From positions 1-20,587 of the IMG/VR virus record IMGVR_UViG_3300010370_005335: a stretch of DNA of 20,587 nt; one strand, given 5' to 3'. The position numbers and the translations under genes are program-made. Below are positions 7,678-15,563 of this stretch, piece by piece; positions within the stretch are counted from its first letter, which is position 1; every line of letters starts with the position of its first letter. Source of the DNA: a virus. The notes below the pieces were generated by a model. That model saw only the letters and a program-made list of their open reading frames with translations, was not told where the DNA came from and searched no databases.

Positions 7678-7771
7678 GCTAGTAGACAAAATTTATTTTT
7701 GGGCAGCTAGCTATCGCACCAAGAAAAAGATTCGGGAACTACAAAAGCGTGACCCGTTCATCTATCGGTAA
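7655..7771 (+). CDS. Small basic phage protein, 38 aa, ending DPFIYR
   Basis: A short ORF overlapping the end of the preceding radical SAM gene by 23 bp. It has one of the best ribosome sites of the window (AGGAG 7644-7648, six bases before the ATG), which argues that it is translated. The peptide has an amphipathic N-terminal helix (MDKLVDKIYFWAASY), a run of lysines and arginines, and the tail QKRDPFIYR. I recall similar tiny proteins with Y-x-x-K-basic helices and a DPF(I)Y end in T4-like marine phages, but no function is known to me. It ends 2 bp before the next start codon. Confidence 0.75.
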   Translation: MFRTLMDKLVDKIYFWAASYRTKKKIRELQKRDPFIYR

Positions 7772-7773
7772 TC

Positions 7774-8550
7774 ATGTACTCGCTTCCGTTAGATAGTTTC
7801 CAGATACCAGCCCAACGTTTCATAGATTGGATGAATCTTATCAGAAAAACTGAGGATCCTTCCCTTCGTTATGATTACATGGAGGCATTTTGGGAAAGTC
7901 AAATTGTAAGCAAACAATGGATGATTAAAGAATTCAAGCGAGTTATCGTGGATTATGTGGATTCTTGTGTCCCAGACTGGAAGGCTAAACCTGTTCTTCC
8001 AGGAAGCTTTGCATATGTTTTTGGAGGATGGCACGGTTTAGCTGCCATGTTTCTTGTTGACAACATCCCAGAATTGAATTTGGTATACAGCATTGATAAA
8101 AATGCCAAGAATGAATTGATGGGTGAACATCTGTGTCATCATGATAAGCGAATTGCATTTCAAACGTATGAAATGGAAGAGTTTCCTCTACGTGCATACA
8201 ATCCTATTAACACAGTTCTAGTTGTAAATACATCCACTGAACATATCACACAAGAACAATATGATAAGTGGATTAAATCTGTTCCTCCCAGAACATGGGT
8301 GATATTACAGGGAAATAATTATAATACGTTAGATGAGCATGTTCGCCCAGCTAAAAGTTTAGAACACTTTCTTGAAATGAATCCACTGGACATGGTATGG
8401 TATTCTGGTGAGTTGGATTGTAAACAATTTACACGCTACATGGTGATGGGATACAACATGGAAAAATATAATGGGTTGGATGATGAAATGTCCACCATGT
8501 TGTCTACAAAAATACATACTATGATTACGAGAACCTCTTATGAGTTATGA
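7774..8550 (+). CDS. Putative class I SAM-dependent methyltransferase-like protein
   Basis: 258 aa. The centre carries a Rossmann-type nucleotide-binding start: AYVFGGWHGLAAMFL (80-94) as a glycine-rich motif I, and about 18 residues later VYSIDKNA (104-111), where the acidic residue would hold the ribose of SAM. VLVVNTSTEHI (motif IV position) follows. Such a pattern fits a small-molecule or glycan methyltransferase; the N-terminal 75 residues are helical and unlike any family I can name. No DNA methylase catalytic motif (DPPY or PC) is present, so restriction-type DNA methylation is unlikely. It overlaps the following radical SAM gene by 11 bp. Confidence 0.55.
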   Translation: MYSLPLDSFQIPAQRFIDWMNLIRKTEDPSLRYDYMEAFWESQIVSKQWMIKEFKRVIVDYVDSCVPDWKAKPVLPGSFAYVFGGWHGLAAMFLVDNIPELNLVYSIDKNAKNELMGEHLCHHDKRIAFQTYEMEEFPLRAYNPINTVLVVNTSTEHITQEQYDKWIKSVPPRTWVILQGNNYNTLDEHVRPAKSLEHFLEMNPLDMVWYSGELDCKQFTRYMVMGYNMEKYNGLDDEMSTMLSTKIHTMITRTSYEL

Positions 8551-9958
8551 TTTAGAGCGTATTAAAAAAATACTGCCTATCACAGACAATTTAAGTCCCA
8601 CCTTCTGTATGGCAAAATGGCACCATGTCACCATCTATCTTCAAACAGGTGAGACACATAGTTGCTATCATCCGGCACCTCATAAAATTCCGGTTGAGGA
8701 GTTAAAGGATAATCCCTCAGCCTTACATAACACACCACAGAAGAAACAAGAACGCTTGGCGATGCTCAAAGGAGAAAAGCCTAGTGGGTGTCAGTATTGT
8801 TGGAACATTGAGGCACTAGGCCCTGATTACGTATCGGATCGCCATATTCGTACCGCCTCCATCTACACTGATGAAAGATTTGAAGAAATCCGTCAGAGTC
8901 CTTGGGACATGAACATCAATCCTGAATACATTGAGTTAAGTTTCGGTAATGAATGTAACTTCAAGTGTGGGTATTGTCATCCCAAGGCTTCGTCACGCTA
9001 TTATCGTGAAATTGAGCAACATGGTCCATACACCATGGTGAAGAATCATAGAAATGACATTGATTGGTTCACCATGTATGAAGAAGAAACCAATCCCTAC
9101 GTAGAAGCCTGGTGGCGTTGGTGGCCTGAGGTTCGTAAGACATTGAACATTCTTCGTTTGACAGGTGGCGAGCCTTTGATGCATAAGAGCACCTGGCGGT
9201 TGTTGGATTCATTGAAAGATGACCCAATGCCGAAGTTGGAATTGAACATCAATAGCAACTTAGGTGGGAAAAACGAGTGGGTGGTTCGTTTGTCTGAAAA
9301 TGTCAAGCATCTATTAGACACTAACTCCATCAAGAAGTTTAAATTGTTCAGTAGCATTGATACCTGGGGTCCACGTGCCGAATATATTCGTACTGGATTG
9401 AACTTGGAAACGTGGGAAAACAATCTTGACACCTATGTTCGCATGACTAACAGCCATGTAACATTCATGATTACATTCAACATCTTGTCTGTAACCACAT
9501 TCAAGAGTTTGTTGGAAAAGATTCTTGAATGGCGTGTTCGATACAATGATGTGATTCCCGATGACCCCATTCGGCCATTGGAACGGAAGATTCGTTTTGA
9601 TACTCCATATCTCAAGGAACCTCTTCAATATGATATGAACATTCTTCCTAAGGATGAATTCATGCCATATATGTACGACACACTTAGTTACATGGAAGCC
9701 AACACCGATGAAAATGATGTCACAAAGTTTTCTGAATTGGAACTGGAACGTTTCAAGCGTGTTGTGAAGTACATGGAAACAACTGTGTATCCTGTGGACA
9801 AGTTGATAGAAGGTACCAATGATTTCTATAATTGGTTCACAGAATATGATAAACGTAGAGATACCAACTTCCTTGAAACATTCCCAGAATATAAAAACTT
9901 CTTCCTGAGTGGAAAGGATGCCTCAAACGCCGGCCTTATCAAACTTATTAAAAACTAA
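8540..9958 (+). CDS. Radical SAM protein with N-terminal twitch-like cysteine domain (variant)
   Basis: 472 aa. The radical SAM core has C139-NFK-C143-GY-C146 preceded by ELSFGNE, then LRLTGGEPLMH and the SSIDTWGPRAEYIRTG strand. In front of it lies a cysteine domain with C23, C42, C84 and C87, including W27 and G37. The spacing nearly matches that of three paralogues in the island, but the second Cys of their CC pair is Tyr43 here. Four cysteines are enough to hold an auxiliary [4Fe-4S] cluster. An insertion of about 45 residues rich in Trp (ETNPYVEAWWRWWPEV) separates the core motif from GGEP. The N-terminal auxiliary domain matches the group annotated in databases as twitch domain-containing radical SAM protein; substrates are unknown. 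Confidence 0.85.
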   Translation: MSYDLERIKKILPITDNLSPTFCMAKWHHVTIYLQTGETHSCYHPAPHKIPVEELKDNPSALHNTPQKKQERLAMLKGEKPSGCQYCWNIEALGPDYVSDRHIRTASIYTDERFEEIRQSPWDMNINPEYIELSFGNECNFKCGYCHPKASSRYYREIEQHGPYTMVKNHRNDIDWFTMYEEETNPYVEAWWRWWPEVRKTLNILRLTGGEPLMHKSTWRLLDSLKDDPMPKLELNINSNLGGKNEWVVRLSENVKHLLDTNSIKKFKLFSSIDTWGPRAEYIRTGLNLETWENNLDTYVRMTNSHVTFMITFNILSVTTFKSLLEKILEWRVRYNDVIPDDPIRPLERKIRFDTPYLKEPLQYDMNILPKDEFMPYMYDTLSYMEANTDENDVTKFSELELERFKRVVKYMETTVYPVDKLIEGTNDFYNWFTEYDKRRDTNFLETFPEYKNFFLSGKDASNAGLIKLIKN

Positions 9959-11165
9959 TAAAACATTTTGCATGTTTCCCTGGATTCATATGTATGTGAA
10001 TACAGATGGGGAGGCGTATCCCTGCTGTACCACAAAATATGAAAACCCTGTTGGTAATGTTAGAAATAACACATTAGTTGAATTATGGAACAATGATAAG
10101 ATGAAAGAAGTTAGAAAAAAACTTCTGGCGGGAGAATATGTTGAGGGATGTTCCAACTGTTACAAGCATGAATCCACCGGGTCTGGTGGTTTTTCATTTA
10201 GAAATTTTGCCAATAATGAATTTGGACATCATTTCGATTTAGTGAATGAAACCATGGAAGATGGATATCTACCAGGAATGAACTTGAAGTATTTTGATGT
10301 TCGTTTCAGTAATCTTTGTAACTTCAAGTGTAGAACGTGCGGAGATATGTTTTCTTCTACGTGGGCGGCCGAATCCTATAAGCAAGGGTATGGAGAAATC
10401 AATGGATTGATGCATGCCTCGAATGGTGATCCTTCTTTGTTAGAACAATTCAAACCACATCTTGGTAATTTGGAGATGTTGTATTTTGCTGGCGGTGAAC
10501 CATTGATTACACCAGAACATTATGAAATTCTTGAATATCTCATTGACAATGACAGCACAGATGTTACATTACGATATAACACAAATTGTAGCAGATTAGA
10601 TTTCAAGGACAAGAGTGTTATTGATTTATGGAACAAGTTCAAGAAAGTGGAAGTGTACGGCAGTTTAGATAGTTTCGGGACACGTGCCGAGTATATGAGA
10701 AACGGTACTGTTTGGAACAACATTCTTAACAATTTGAAGCGTGTGAAAGATAATTGTCCTTCCGTATCCATTTCATTTAATTGTGTTGTGGGTGTGTTCA
10801 ATGTTCTCACCATCACTGAATTTTTAAATCATCTTCATGATGAAGGATTGATTAGTTGGGATTCAACCACGTGTAGTTTCTATAAACTCATCAATCCAGA
10901 TTATTACAATCTTAATAATCTGCTTACAAAAGAGATGAAGGCTGAAGCAAAATGGAAAATCAAGGCATGGTTGGATTCTCATCCTGATGGTCCCATTCGA
11001 ACTGGATTAACAGACATCTATCATTTCATCCAAGAAGATGTTGATCCACAGATTCAATGGCAAAAGAAGTTTAAAGAATTTACACAACACTTTGATAACA
11101 TTCGTGAAGAAAATTTAGTATCATCTTTCCCAGAACTCAAGGATTGGTATGAAGGTATTGAATAA
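9918..11165 (+). CDS. Radical SAM protein with N-terminal twitch-like cysteine domain
   Basis: 415 aa from the ATG at 9918 (an in-frame GTG lies at 9909; neither has a well-spaced ribosome site, so the start is uncertain). The N-terminal domain has C18, C36-C37, C78 and C81 with PWIH after the first Cys and G31 in the turn, as in SPASM/twitch auxiliary-cluster domains. The radical SAM core has C134-NFK-C138-RT-C141 after DVRFSNL, then YFAGGEPLITPEHY, and VYGSLDSFGTRAEYMRNG at the strand that usually contacts SAM. It is a close paralogue of the genes at 11149 and 16790 (shared R-F-S/G-N-L-C-N and GPA/GDM-x-SS-W blocks). It starts 41 bp inside the preceding gene. Confidence 0.87.
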   Translation: MPQTPALSNLLKTNKTFCMFPWIHMYVNTDGEAYPCCTTKYENPVGNVRNNTLVELWNNDKMKEVRKKLLAGEYVEGCSNCYKHESTGSGGFSFRNFANNEFGHHFDLVNETMEDGYLPGMNLKYFDVRFSNLCNFKCRTCGDMFSSTWAAESYKQGYGEINGLMHASNGDPSLLEQFKPHLGNLEMLYFAGGEPLITPEHYEILEYLIDNDSTDVTLRYNTNCSRLDFKDKSVIDLWNKFKKVEVYGSLDSFGTRAEYMRNGTVWNNILNNLKRVKDNCPSVSISFNCVVGVFNVLTITEFLNHLHDEGLISWDSTTCSFYKLINPDYYNLNNLLTKEMKAEAKWKIKAWLDSHPDGPIRTGLTDIYHFIQEDVDPQIQWQKKFKEFTQHFDNIREENLVSSFPELKDWYEGIE

Positions 11166-12411
11166 CATAGAAGAATCTAAAGGATTTTGTACTTTACCGT
11201 GGATTCATATGCACGCTTGGCCTGACAAGCGTGTTCTTCCATGTTGTATAGCGGATTCCAATATGCCAGTGTCAACCACAGAAGGTGACACGATACTAGA
11301 CATCATGAATAGTCCGCGATTCAAAGAAATTCGTTTAGAGATGCTTCAAGACAAGAAAATTCCTGAATGTCATCGCTGTTATTCACTGGAAGATTATGGT
11401 GTATGGTCATTACGCCAATCCAACAATCGGAGACGTTTTGAATCTGTTCGTGATTTAGTGGAATCCACAAATGAAGATGGATCCATTGATACTTTTAAAA
11501 TGAAGTATCTAGACATTCGATTCAGTAATCTATGTAACATGAAATGTCGCACGTGTGGTCCAGCTTGTAGTAGTAGATGGGCCGAAGAATTCTCACAAAA
11601 GCATGGAAAAGAACATTTGAAAGTGTTCAACATGGAGAAAATTGTTACATCAAACAATGAAAATGATGAATTATTAAAGAAACTTCGTCCTCATTTATTA
11701 GATGTAGAAGAAGTATATTTTGCTGGCGGCGAAGCCATGATTACCAGTGAACATTATGATATTCTAGATTACTGGTTGGAAAACAATCACACCAATGTAG
11801 AATTAACATACACTACAAACTTTCTAACACTTCGTTATAAAAATAAAAATGCTTTAGATTATTGGAACAAGTTCAAGGATGTTCGCGTTTGGGCTAGTTT
11901 AGATGGAATGGGTAAAGTGTTGGAAGTAATGCGACATGGCGCAGTGTGGGATGAAATTCACGACAACATTTTACGAGTAAAGGCTGAAGCACCCCATGTG
12001 AAGTTCGGTATCACACCTACCATTTCTATTTGGAACGTGTTTCACTTTCCGAAATTTCATAGATTCCTATTGGACAACAAACTGATAGGATTGGAAGATT
12101 TACGGTTAAACATCTTAACATATCCTTGGTATATGGGTTTGGATATTTTGCCAAAACACATGGCAGAACAAGCTGAAGATTTATGGTGGGAACATTACCA
12201 TTACTTAAAGTTTAAACATCCCCATGATGAAGAACATCTTGGACAATTGCGCTCGGTTTGCACAGCTTTGAGTAATTCCAAGGGAAACATTGATGGAGTG
12301 CGAGAATTTTTCAAAATCAATGATGATATTAGTCCAGGTCGCAATGAAAACATTTTTGAACATATACCAGGTATGGTGGATTTAGAGAAATGGCTGAAAA
12401 ACAACTCTTAA
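11149..12411 (+). CDS. Radical SAM protein with N-terminal twitch-like cysteine domain (GGEA variant)
   Basis: 420 aa. N-terminal cysteines C14, C32-C33, C74 and C77 have the same spacing as in the paralogues; the core motif is C129-NMK-C133-RT-C136 followed by GPACSSRW. The SAM-binding GGEP motif reads GGEA (YFAGGEAMIT), and the RAEY segment of the paralogues is replaced by KVLEVMRHG. The enzyme may therefore have drifted in substrate, or it may work as a non-catalytic partner, although the three cluster cysteines are intact. The start codon overlaps the preceding stop by 17 bp and has no clear ribosome site, suggesting coupled translation. Confidence 0.86.
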   Translation: MKVLNNIEESKGFCTLPWIHMHAWPDKRVLPCCIADSNMPVSTTEGDTILDIMNSPRFKEIRLEMLQDKKIPECHRCYSLEDYGVWSLRQSNNRRRFESVRDLVESTNEDGSIDTFKMKYLDIRFSNLCNMKCRTCGPACSSRWAEEFSQKHGKEHLKVFNMEKIVTSNNENDELLKKLRPHLLDVEEVYFAGGEAMITSEHYDILDYWLENNHTNVELTYTTNFLTLRYKNKNALDYWNKFKDVRVWASLDGMGKVLEVMRHGAVWDEIHDNILRVKAEAPHVKFGITPTISIWNVFHFPKFHRFLLDNKLIGLEDLRLNILTYPWYMGLDILPKHMAEQAEDLWWEHYHYLKFKHPHDEEHLGQLRSVCTALSNSKGNIDGVREFFKINDDISPGRNENIFEHIPGMVDLEKWLKNNS

Positions 12412-13370
12412 GCATCTATCCGAAAAAGAAATATCTTGCCATCACCTGGCAAGTCAGTGATAATTGTAATTTTCGGTGTCCTTATTGTAATGAAGGCAAT
12501 TGGGGAGGTCATCATAAGAATGATGATAACACCGAGACTTATGTGAAGAATGTAAAACAAATCATTGACAAATATTTGGATCAAGGATACGAAGCATTTA
12601 AAATTTATTTCAGTGGTGGTGAACCCACCATCTGGAAAAATCTCATTCCTGTTGCAGAATTTTTCAAGGAATATGCTCCTAACAACACAGTCGCCATCAA
12701 TACAAATTTAAGTCGTGCCACGGAATGGTGGGAACAACATTATCATATCTTTGATGATGTTGTAGCATCATTTCACATTGAACATGCTAATCAAGAAAGA
12801 TATTTCAACAATAGTATGCTGTTATGTGACAAGATTAACTATTGCTGCAACAAAATGTTGATGCATGATGAACGATTCTGGGAAGTTGTGGAGTTTGGCG
12901 AGATGTTGAAAGAAAAGCTTCCTGCCTATACCATTGAGTGGACACCTTTGTTTGATGAAATGACAGGAAATGCCAAGCCTTGGGAATATCAAGATGTCAA
13001 GAAAACTGAATGGTTGAATCAACATCAAAACTTGGAAATGAAACATAGTCCCAACAAACCCTGGAAGGATTCTCCCGCTGTTTCCATTGCTCGATGGGAG
13101 GATGGTACGGATACATTTGTGAACAGTAATGAAATCATCTTGAAGCGACAAAACTTCTTCACAGGATGGGAGTGTGATATTGGTGATGCCGTGTTTATCA
13201 ATCCACGTGGCATGGTATCCATGGCGAGCTGTGGAATATCAGAAAGTGTGGGACATATTTTACATGACATAAGTAATATCAAACCTCAAACCATCACATG
13301 CACAAAATATCATTGTGTTTGTGGTACAGACATCATTATACCTAAACGTTCTCATGGATACCAATTTTAA
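12390..13370 (+). CDS. Radical SAM protein with C-terminal cysteine-rich region
   Basis: 326 aa. The core motif comes almost at the N-terminus (C26-NFR-C30-PY-C33), followed by YFSGGEPTIWKNL (69-81) and NTNLSR. This is the canonical order, with the auxiliary region at the C-terminus: a Cys in GWECDIG, another in MASCGISESVGHI after the VFINPRG turn, and a final cluster TCTKYHCVCG. The G-x-C...G-x-V-x-x-x-x-C...C pattern resembles a SPASM/twitch domain. It differs from the neighbouring N-terminal-twitch proteins and may act in series with them. It begins 22 bp inside the preceding gene, without a strong ribosome site. Confidence 0.84.
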   Translation: MAEKQLLSIYPKKKYLAITWQVSDNCNFRCPYCNEGNWGGHHKNDDNTETYVKNVKQIIDKYLDQGYEAFKIYFSGGEPTIWKNLIPVAEFFKEYAPNNTVAINTNLSRATEWWEQHYHIFDDVVASFHIEHANQERYFNNSMLLCDKINYCCNKMLMHDERFWEVVEFGEMLKEKLPAYTIEWTPLFDEMTGNAKPWEYQDVKKTEWLNQHQNLEMKHSPNKPWKDSPAVSIARWEDGTDTFVNSNEIILKRQNFFTGWECDIGDAVFINPRGMVSMASCGISESVGHILHDISNIKPQTITCTKYHCVCGTDIIIPKRSHGYQF

Positions 13371-14250
13371 TCCTTCATATAAACCTTCTGTGTTGTTTGA
13401 TTATGCTAGTTACTATAATCAAAAGGGGAAACAAAAGTTTCACGGGTCATATGACCAACAAAGATGGGAGAAGTTTTCAGAAAAAACCAAAGCATTAGGA
13501 ATTGAACCTTCTGTTTGGCCATATTACGAAATTGAAGATGATTTCTATTCTTTTAATTCTCTAGGATACAGAACCTATGAATTTTCTGAGCTAAAAGAAG
13601 GTCAGTTCGATTTAGCCTTAGGATGTTCATATGTTGAAGGCGTTGGGTTACGCCAACATGAAACATGGTTGCACCACTATGAGAAACTTTCAGGCGTGAA
13701 GTTAGTAAATTTAGGTAAAGGTGGTGCTTCAAATACAGCAACTAAATTTAATTTAGTAGCTTGGCTTCTTGGAAAATTTCCGAAACCCAGAAAAATCATA
13801 GTGTTATGGACAGAACCGAGTCGAGATACATTTGTCCGAGAAAGTGGTTCATATGTTAGTTTAAATCCTGGGTGGAACAAAATATGGGAAATTTTTAACT
13901 ATAGCGATGAGGTGATAAATAGTTTGTATCAAACATCATTGAATCACAACTCTATATGGAGTAATAAATTCGTTGATGTATATACAACTGTGAACTTGAT
14001 TGCCAAATCATCTAATATTGAGTTGTATAACTTTTTCCCGGATTTTTTCTGGAACAAAGCATTCACTGATATATTAGAAGAACACACTAAATTTTCTGGT
14101 ACCATTGTTGACTTCAATGTTCCCGGAGGTTGGAAAAAATTTGGTGACGGAGTAAACATTTATCCTGCAGCTGACGGTGTACATCATGGATGGCAACATC
14201 AACTTCCAGTTGCTACACAAATTTACAAGGTGACGCATGAAAAAAATTAA
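13354..14250 (+). CDS. SGNH/GDSL-hydrolase-like protein
   Basis: 298 aa from the ATG at 13354, which overlaps the previous stop by 17 bp; a longer frame from 13315 has no supporting signal. ALGCSYVEGVG (88-98) stands where GDSL-family enzymes have the G-D-S nucleophile block, with Cys in place of Asp. VNLGKGGASN (118-127) fits the block II/III glycine and asparagine region, and D274-GV-H277 fits the terminal catalytic D-x-x-H. Family members are esterases, acetyl-transferring or deacylating enzymes acting on carbohydrates or lipids. No signal peptide is visible, so action in the host cytoplasm is assumed. Roughly 85 N-terminal residues precede the fold and are unassigned. Confidence 0.7.
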   Translation: MDTNFNPSYKPSVLFDYASYYNQKGKQKFHGSYDQQRWEKFSEKTKALGIEPSVWPYYEIEDDFYSFNSLGYRTYEFSELKEGQFDLALGCSYVEGVGLRQHETWLHHYEKLSGVKLVNLGKGGASNTATKFNLVAWLLGKFPKPRKIIVLWTEPSRDTFVRESGSYVSLNPGWNKIWEIFNYSDEVINSLYQTSLNHNSIWSNKFVDVYTTVNLIAKSSNIELYNFFPDFFWNKAFTDILEEHTKFSGTIVDFNVPGGWKKFGDGVNIYPAADGVHHGWQHQLPVATQIYKVTHEKN

Positions 14251-15559
14251 AGTGGTGTATGAGTGGATTAGTCCTCGGGGCCCATTATCCAACAATACAG
14301 TAGCTGACTTATATCATATTGCCAGTGGTTTACATGGTGTTCATGTGGATGCCACAAAAGGTGGGGGTGCCTATCTTTGGACACAAATATTCCAATATCA
14401 CCCAGATTTGTTTGAATTAAGTTCAGCATCTGCCATCAAAGATGGAGATTTCTTCATCTATGATTATCAACTACATCACAAGTGGCCGTACTTGGATTTC
14501 TTTGCCAAGGGAGCTCCAAGTGGGTTGTTGGAAAGTATTCAAATGTCAGGCAACATCATGCACAACATCCGATTCCAGAATGGATATTTGTTCATGGACA
14601 TGGCATTGGAAGCCTGGGTCAGTCCCACCACGTTCCGTGCCATGCACCGGTATTTTGATAACTGGCAAATTCCCACCAACAAAGTGATTTACCAAACCGG
14701 TGCGTCTAATGCTGCCGAGTTGTATGACAAGTTCTGTCGTGAGAACAATATTCCAGACAATCTTCGAATCAAGGTGTTTTCCTGGGATTCACAAGAATGG
14801 ATCTGGTCTGTTCGATATGCCAATGAAGAATATGATAACAAGAAACACATTGATTTCATTGAAAAAACTTTCATGTGTTTAAATTACAGATATCGGCCAC
14901 ATCGTCTTGATATGTGTATGATGTTTCATAAGTATGACTTGTTGAAAGACAGTTTTTTCACGCTTCCCGCTAGAAATCCTGAAGTGTACCAGGATGCTTT
15001 TCGTGTGAACATCAATCCTGCGTTCATTGCCAAAATAGGCATGACCGAACAAGAATTAAATGAGCTGGAAGCAAAACTTCCATTACGCATTGATGATTTA
15101 CCTTCTAGTCATGCCAATCACTTCAGAATGACACATGATGACCAAAGAGAATTAAAGGATTATTACACTAAAAGTTTAGTGTCCATCATTACTGAAACAT
15201 TGTGTTATGATGAAGCTGTCACGGAAACAGAAAAGACACTGAAAGCCATTGCACACAAGCAACCTTTCATCATTGCTGCCGCTCCCAAGGCATTGCATTA
15301 TCTACGATTACATGGATATCAAACATTCTCACGATGGTGGGATGAAAGTTACGACAACATTGAAGACCATTATGATAGAATGATTGCAATAGGCAATGTT
15401 TGCAAAGACATACATAGTTGGGACAGAAATAAACGAATACAATTTCTTGAAGAAAGTAAAGGTGTGTTACAACACAATTACACCAAGATGAAAAATGTTC
15501 GTACAAGTAGAATTCCAGAAATGTGGTATCACTTATTTGATTTAGCACAGGGAGTATAA
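14237..15559 (+). CDS. Unrecognised protein, possibly glycosyltransferase-like
   Basis: 440 aa. A C-terminal block at about residues 319-385 reads ETLCYDEAVTETEKTLKAI, then KQPFIIAAAPKALHYLR and GYQTFSRWWDESYD. From memory, a TEK-T/W-K-(A/P)-I ... PFI ... LR..G(F/Y).TF ... W.ESYD pattern recurs in marine phage and bacterial surface-polysaccharide proteins, and resembles the donor-binding end of some glycosyltransferases (E of TEK near the nucleotide). The first 300 residues show no motif I can name. It has a good ribosome site (AAGGTGA, 14227-14233) despite a 14-bp overlap with the SGNH gene. Its place beside a sugar-nucleotide dehydrogenase fits a glycan role, but this is inference and the call is weak. 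Confidence 0.45.
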   Translation: MKKIKVVYEWISPRGPLSNNTVADLYHIASGLHGVHVDATKGGGAYLWTQIFQYHPDLFELSSASAIKDGDFFIYDYQLHHKWPYLDFFAKGAPSGLLESIQMSGNIMHNIRFQNGYLFMDMALEAWVSPTTFRAMHRYFDNWQIPTNKVIYQTGASNAAELYDKFCRENNIPDNLRIKVFSWDSQEWIWSVRYANEEYDNKKHIDFIEKTFMCLNYRYRPHRLDMCMMFHKYDLLKDSFFTLPARNPEVYQDAFRVNINPAFIAKIGMTEQELNELEAKLPLRIDDLPSSHANHFRMTHDDQRELKDYYTKSLVSIITETLCYDEAVTETEKTLKAIAHKQPFIIAAAPKALHYLRLHGYQTFSRWWDESYDNIEDHYDRMIAIGNVCKDIHSWDRNKRIQFLEESKGVLQHNYTKMKNVRTSRIPEMWYHLFDLAQGV

Positions 15560-15563
15560 TGAA

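Noticed and set aside
12390-13370. Viperin-like antiviral radical SAM enzyme
   Set aside because: The early CNFRCPYC motif and size invited the idea, but the C-terminal cysteine region and lack of viperin signature segments favour a SPASM/twitch-type enzyme.
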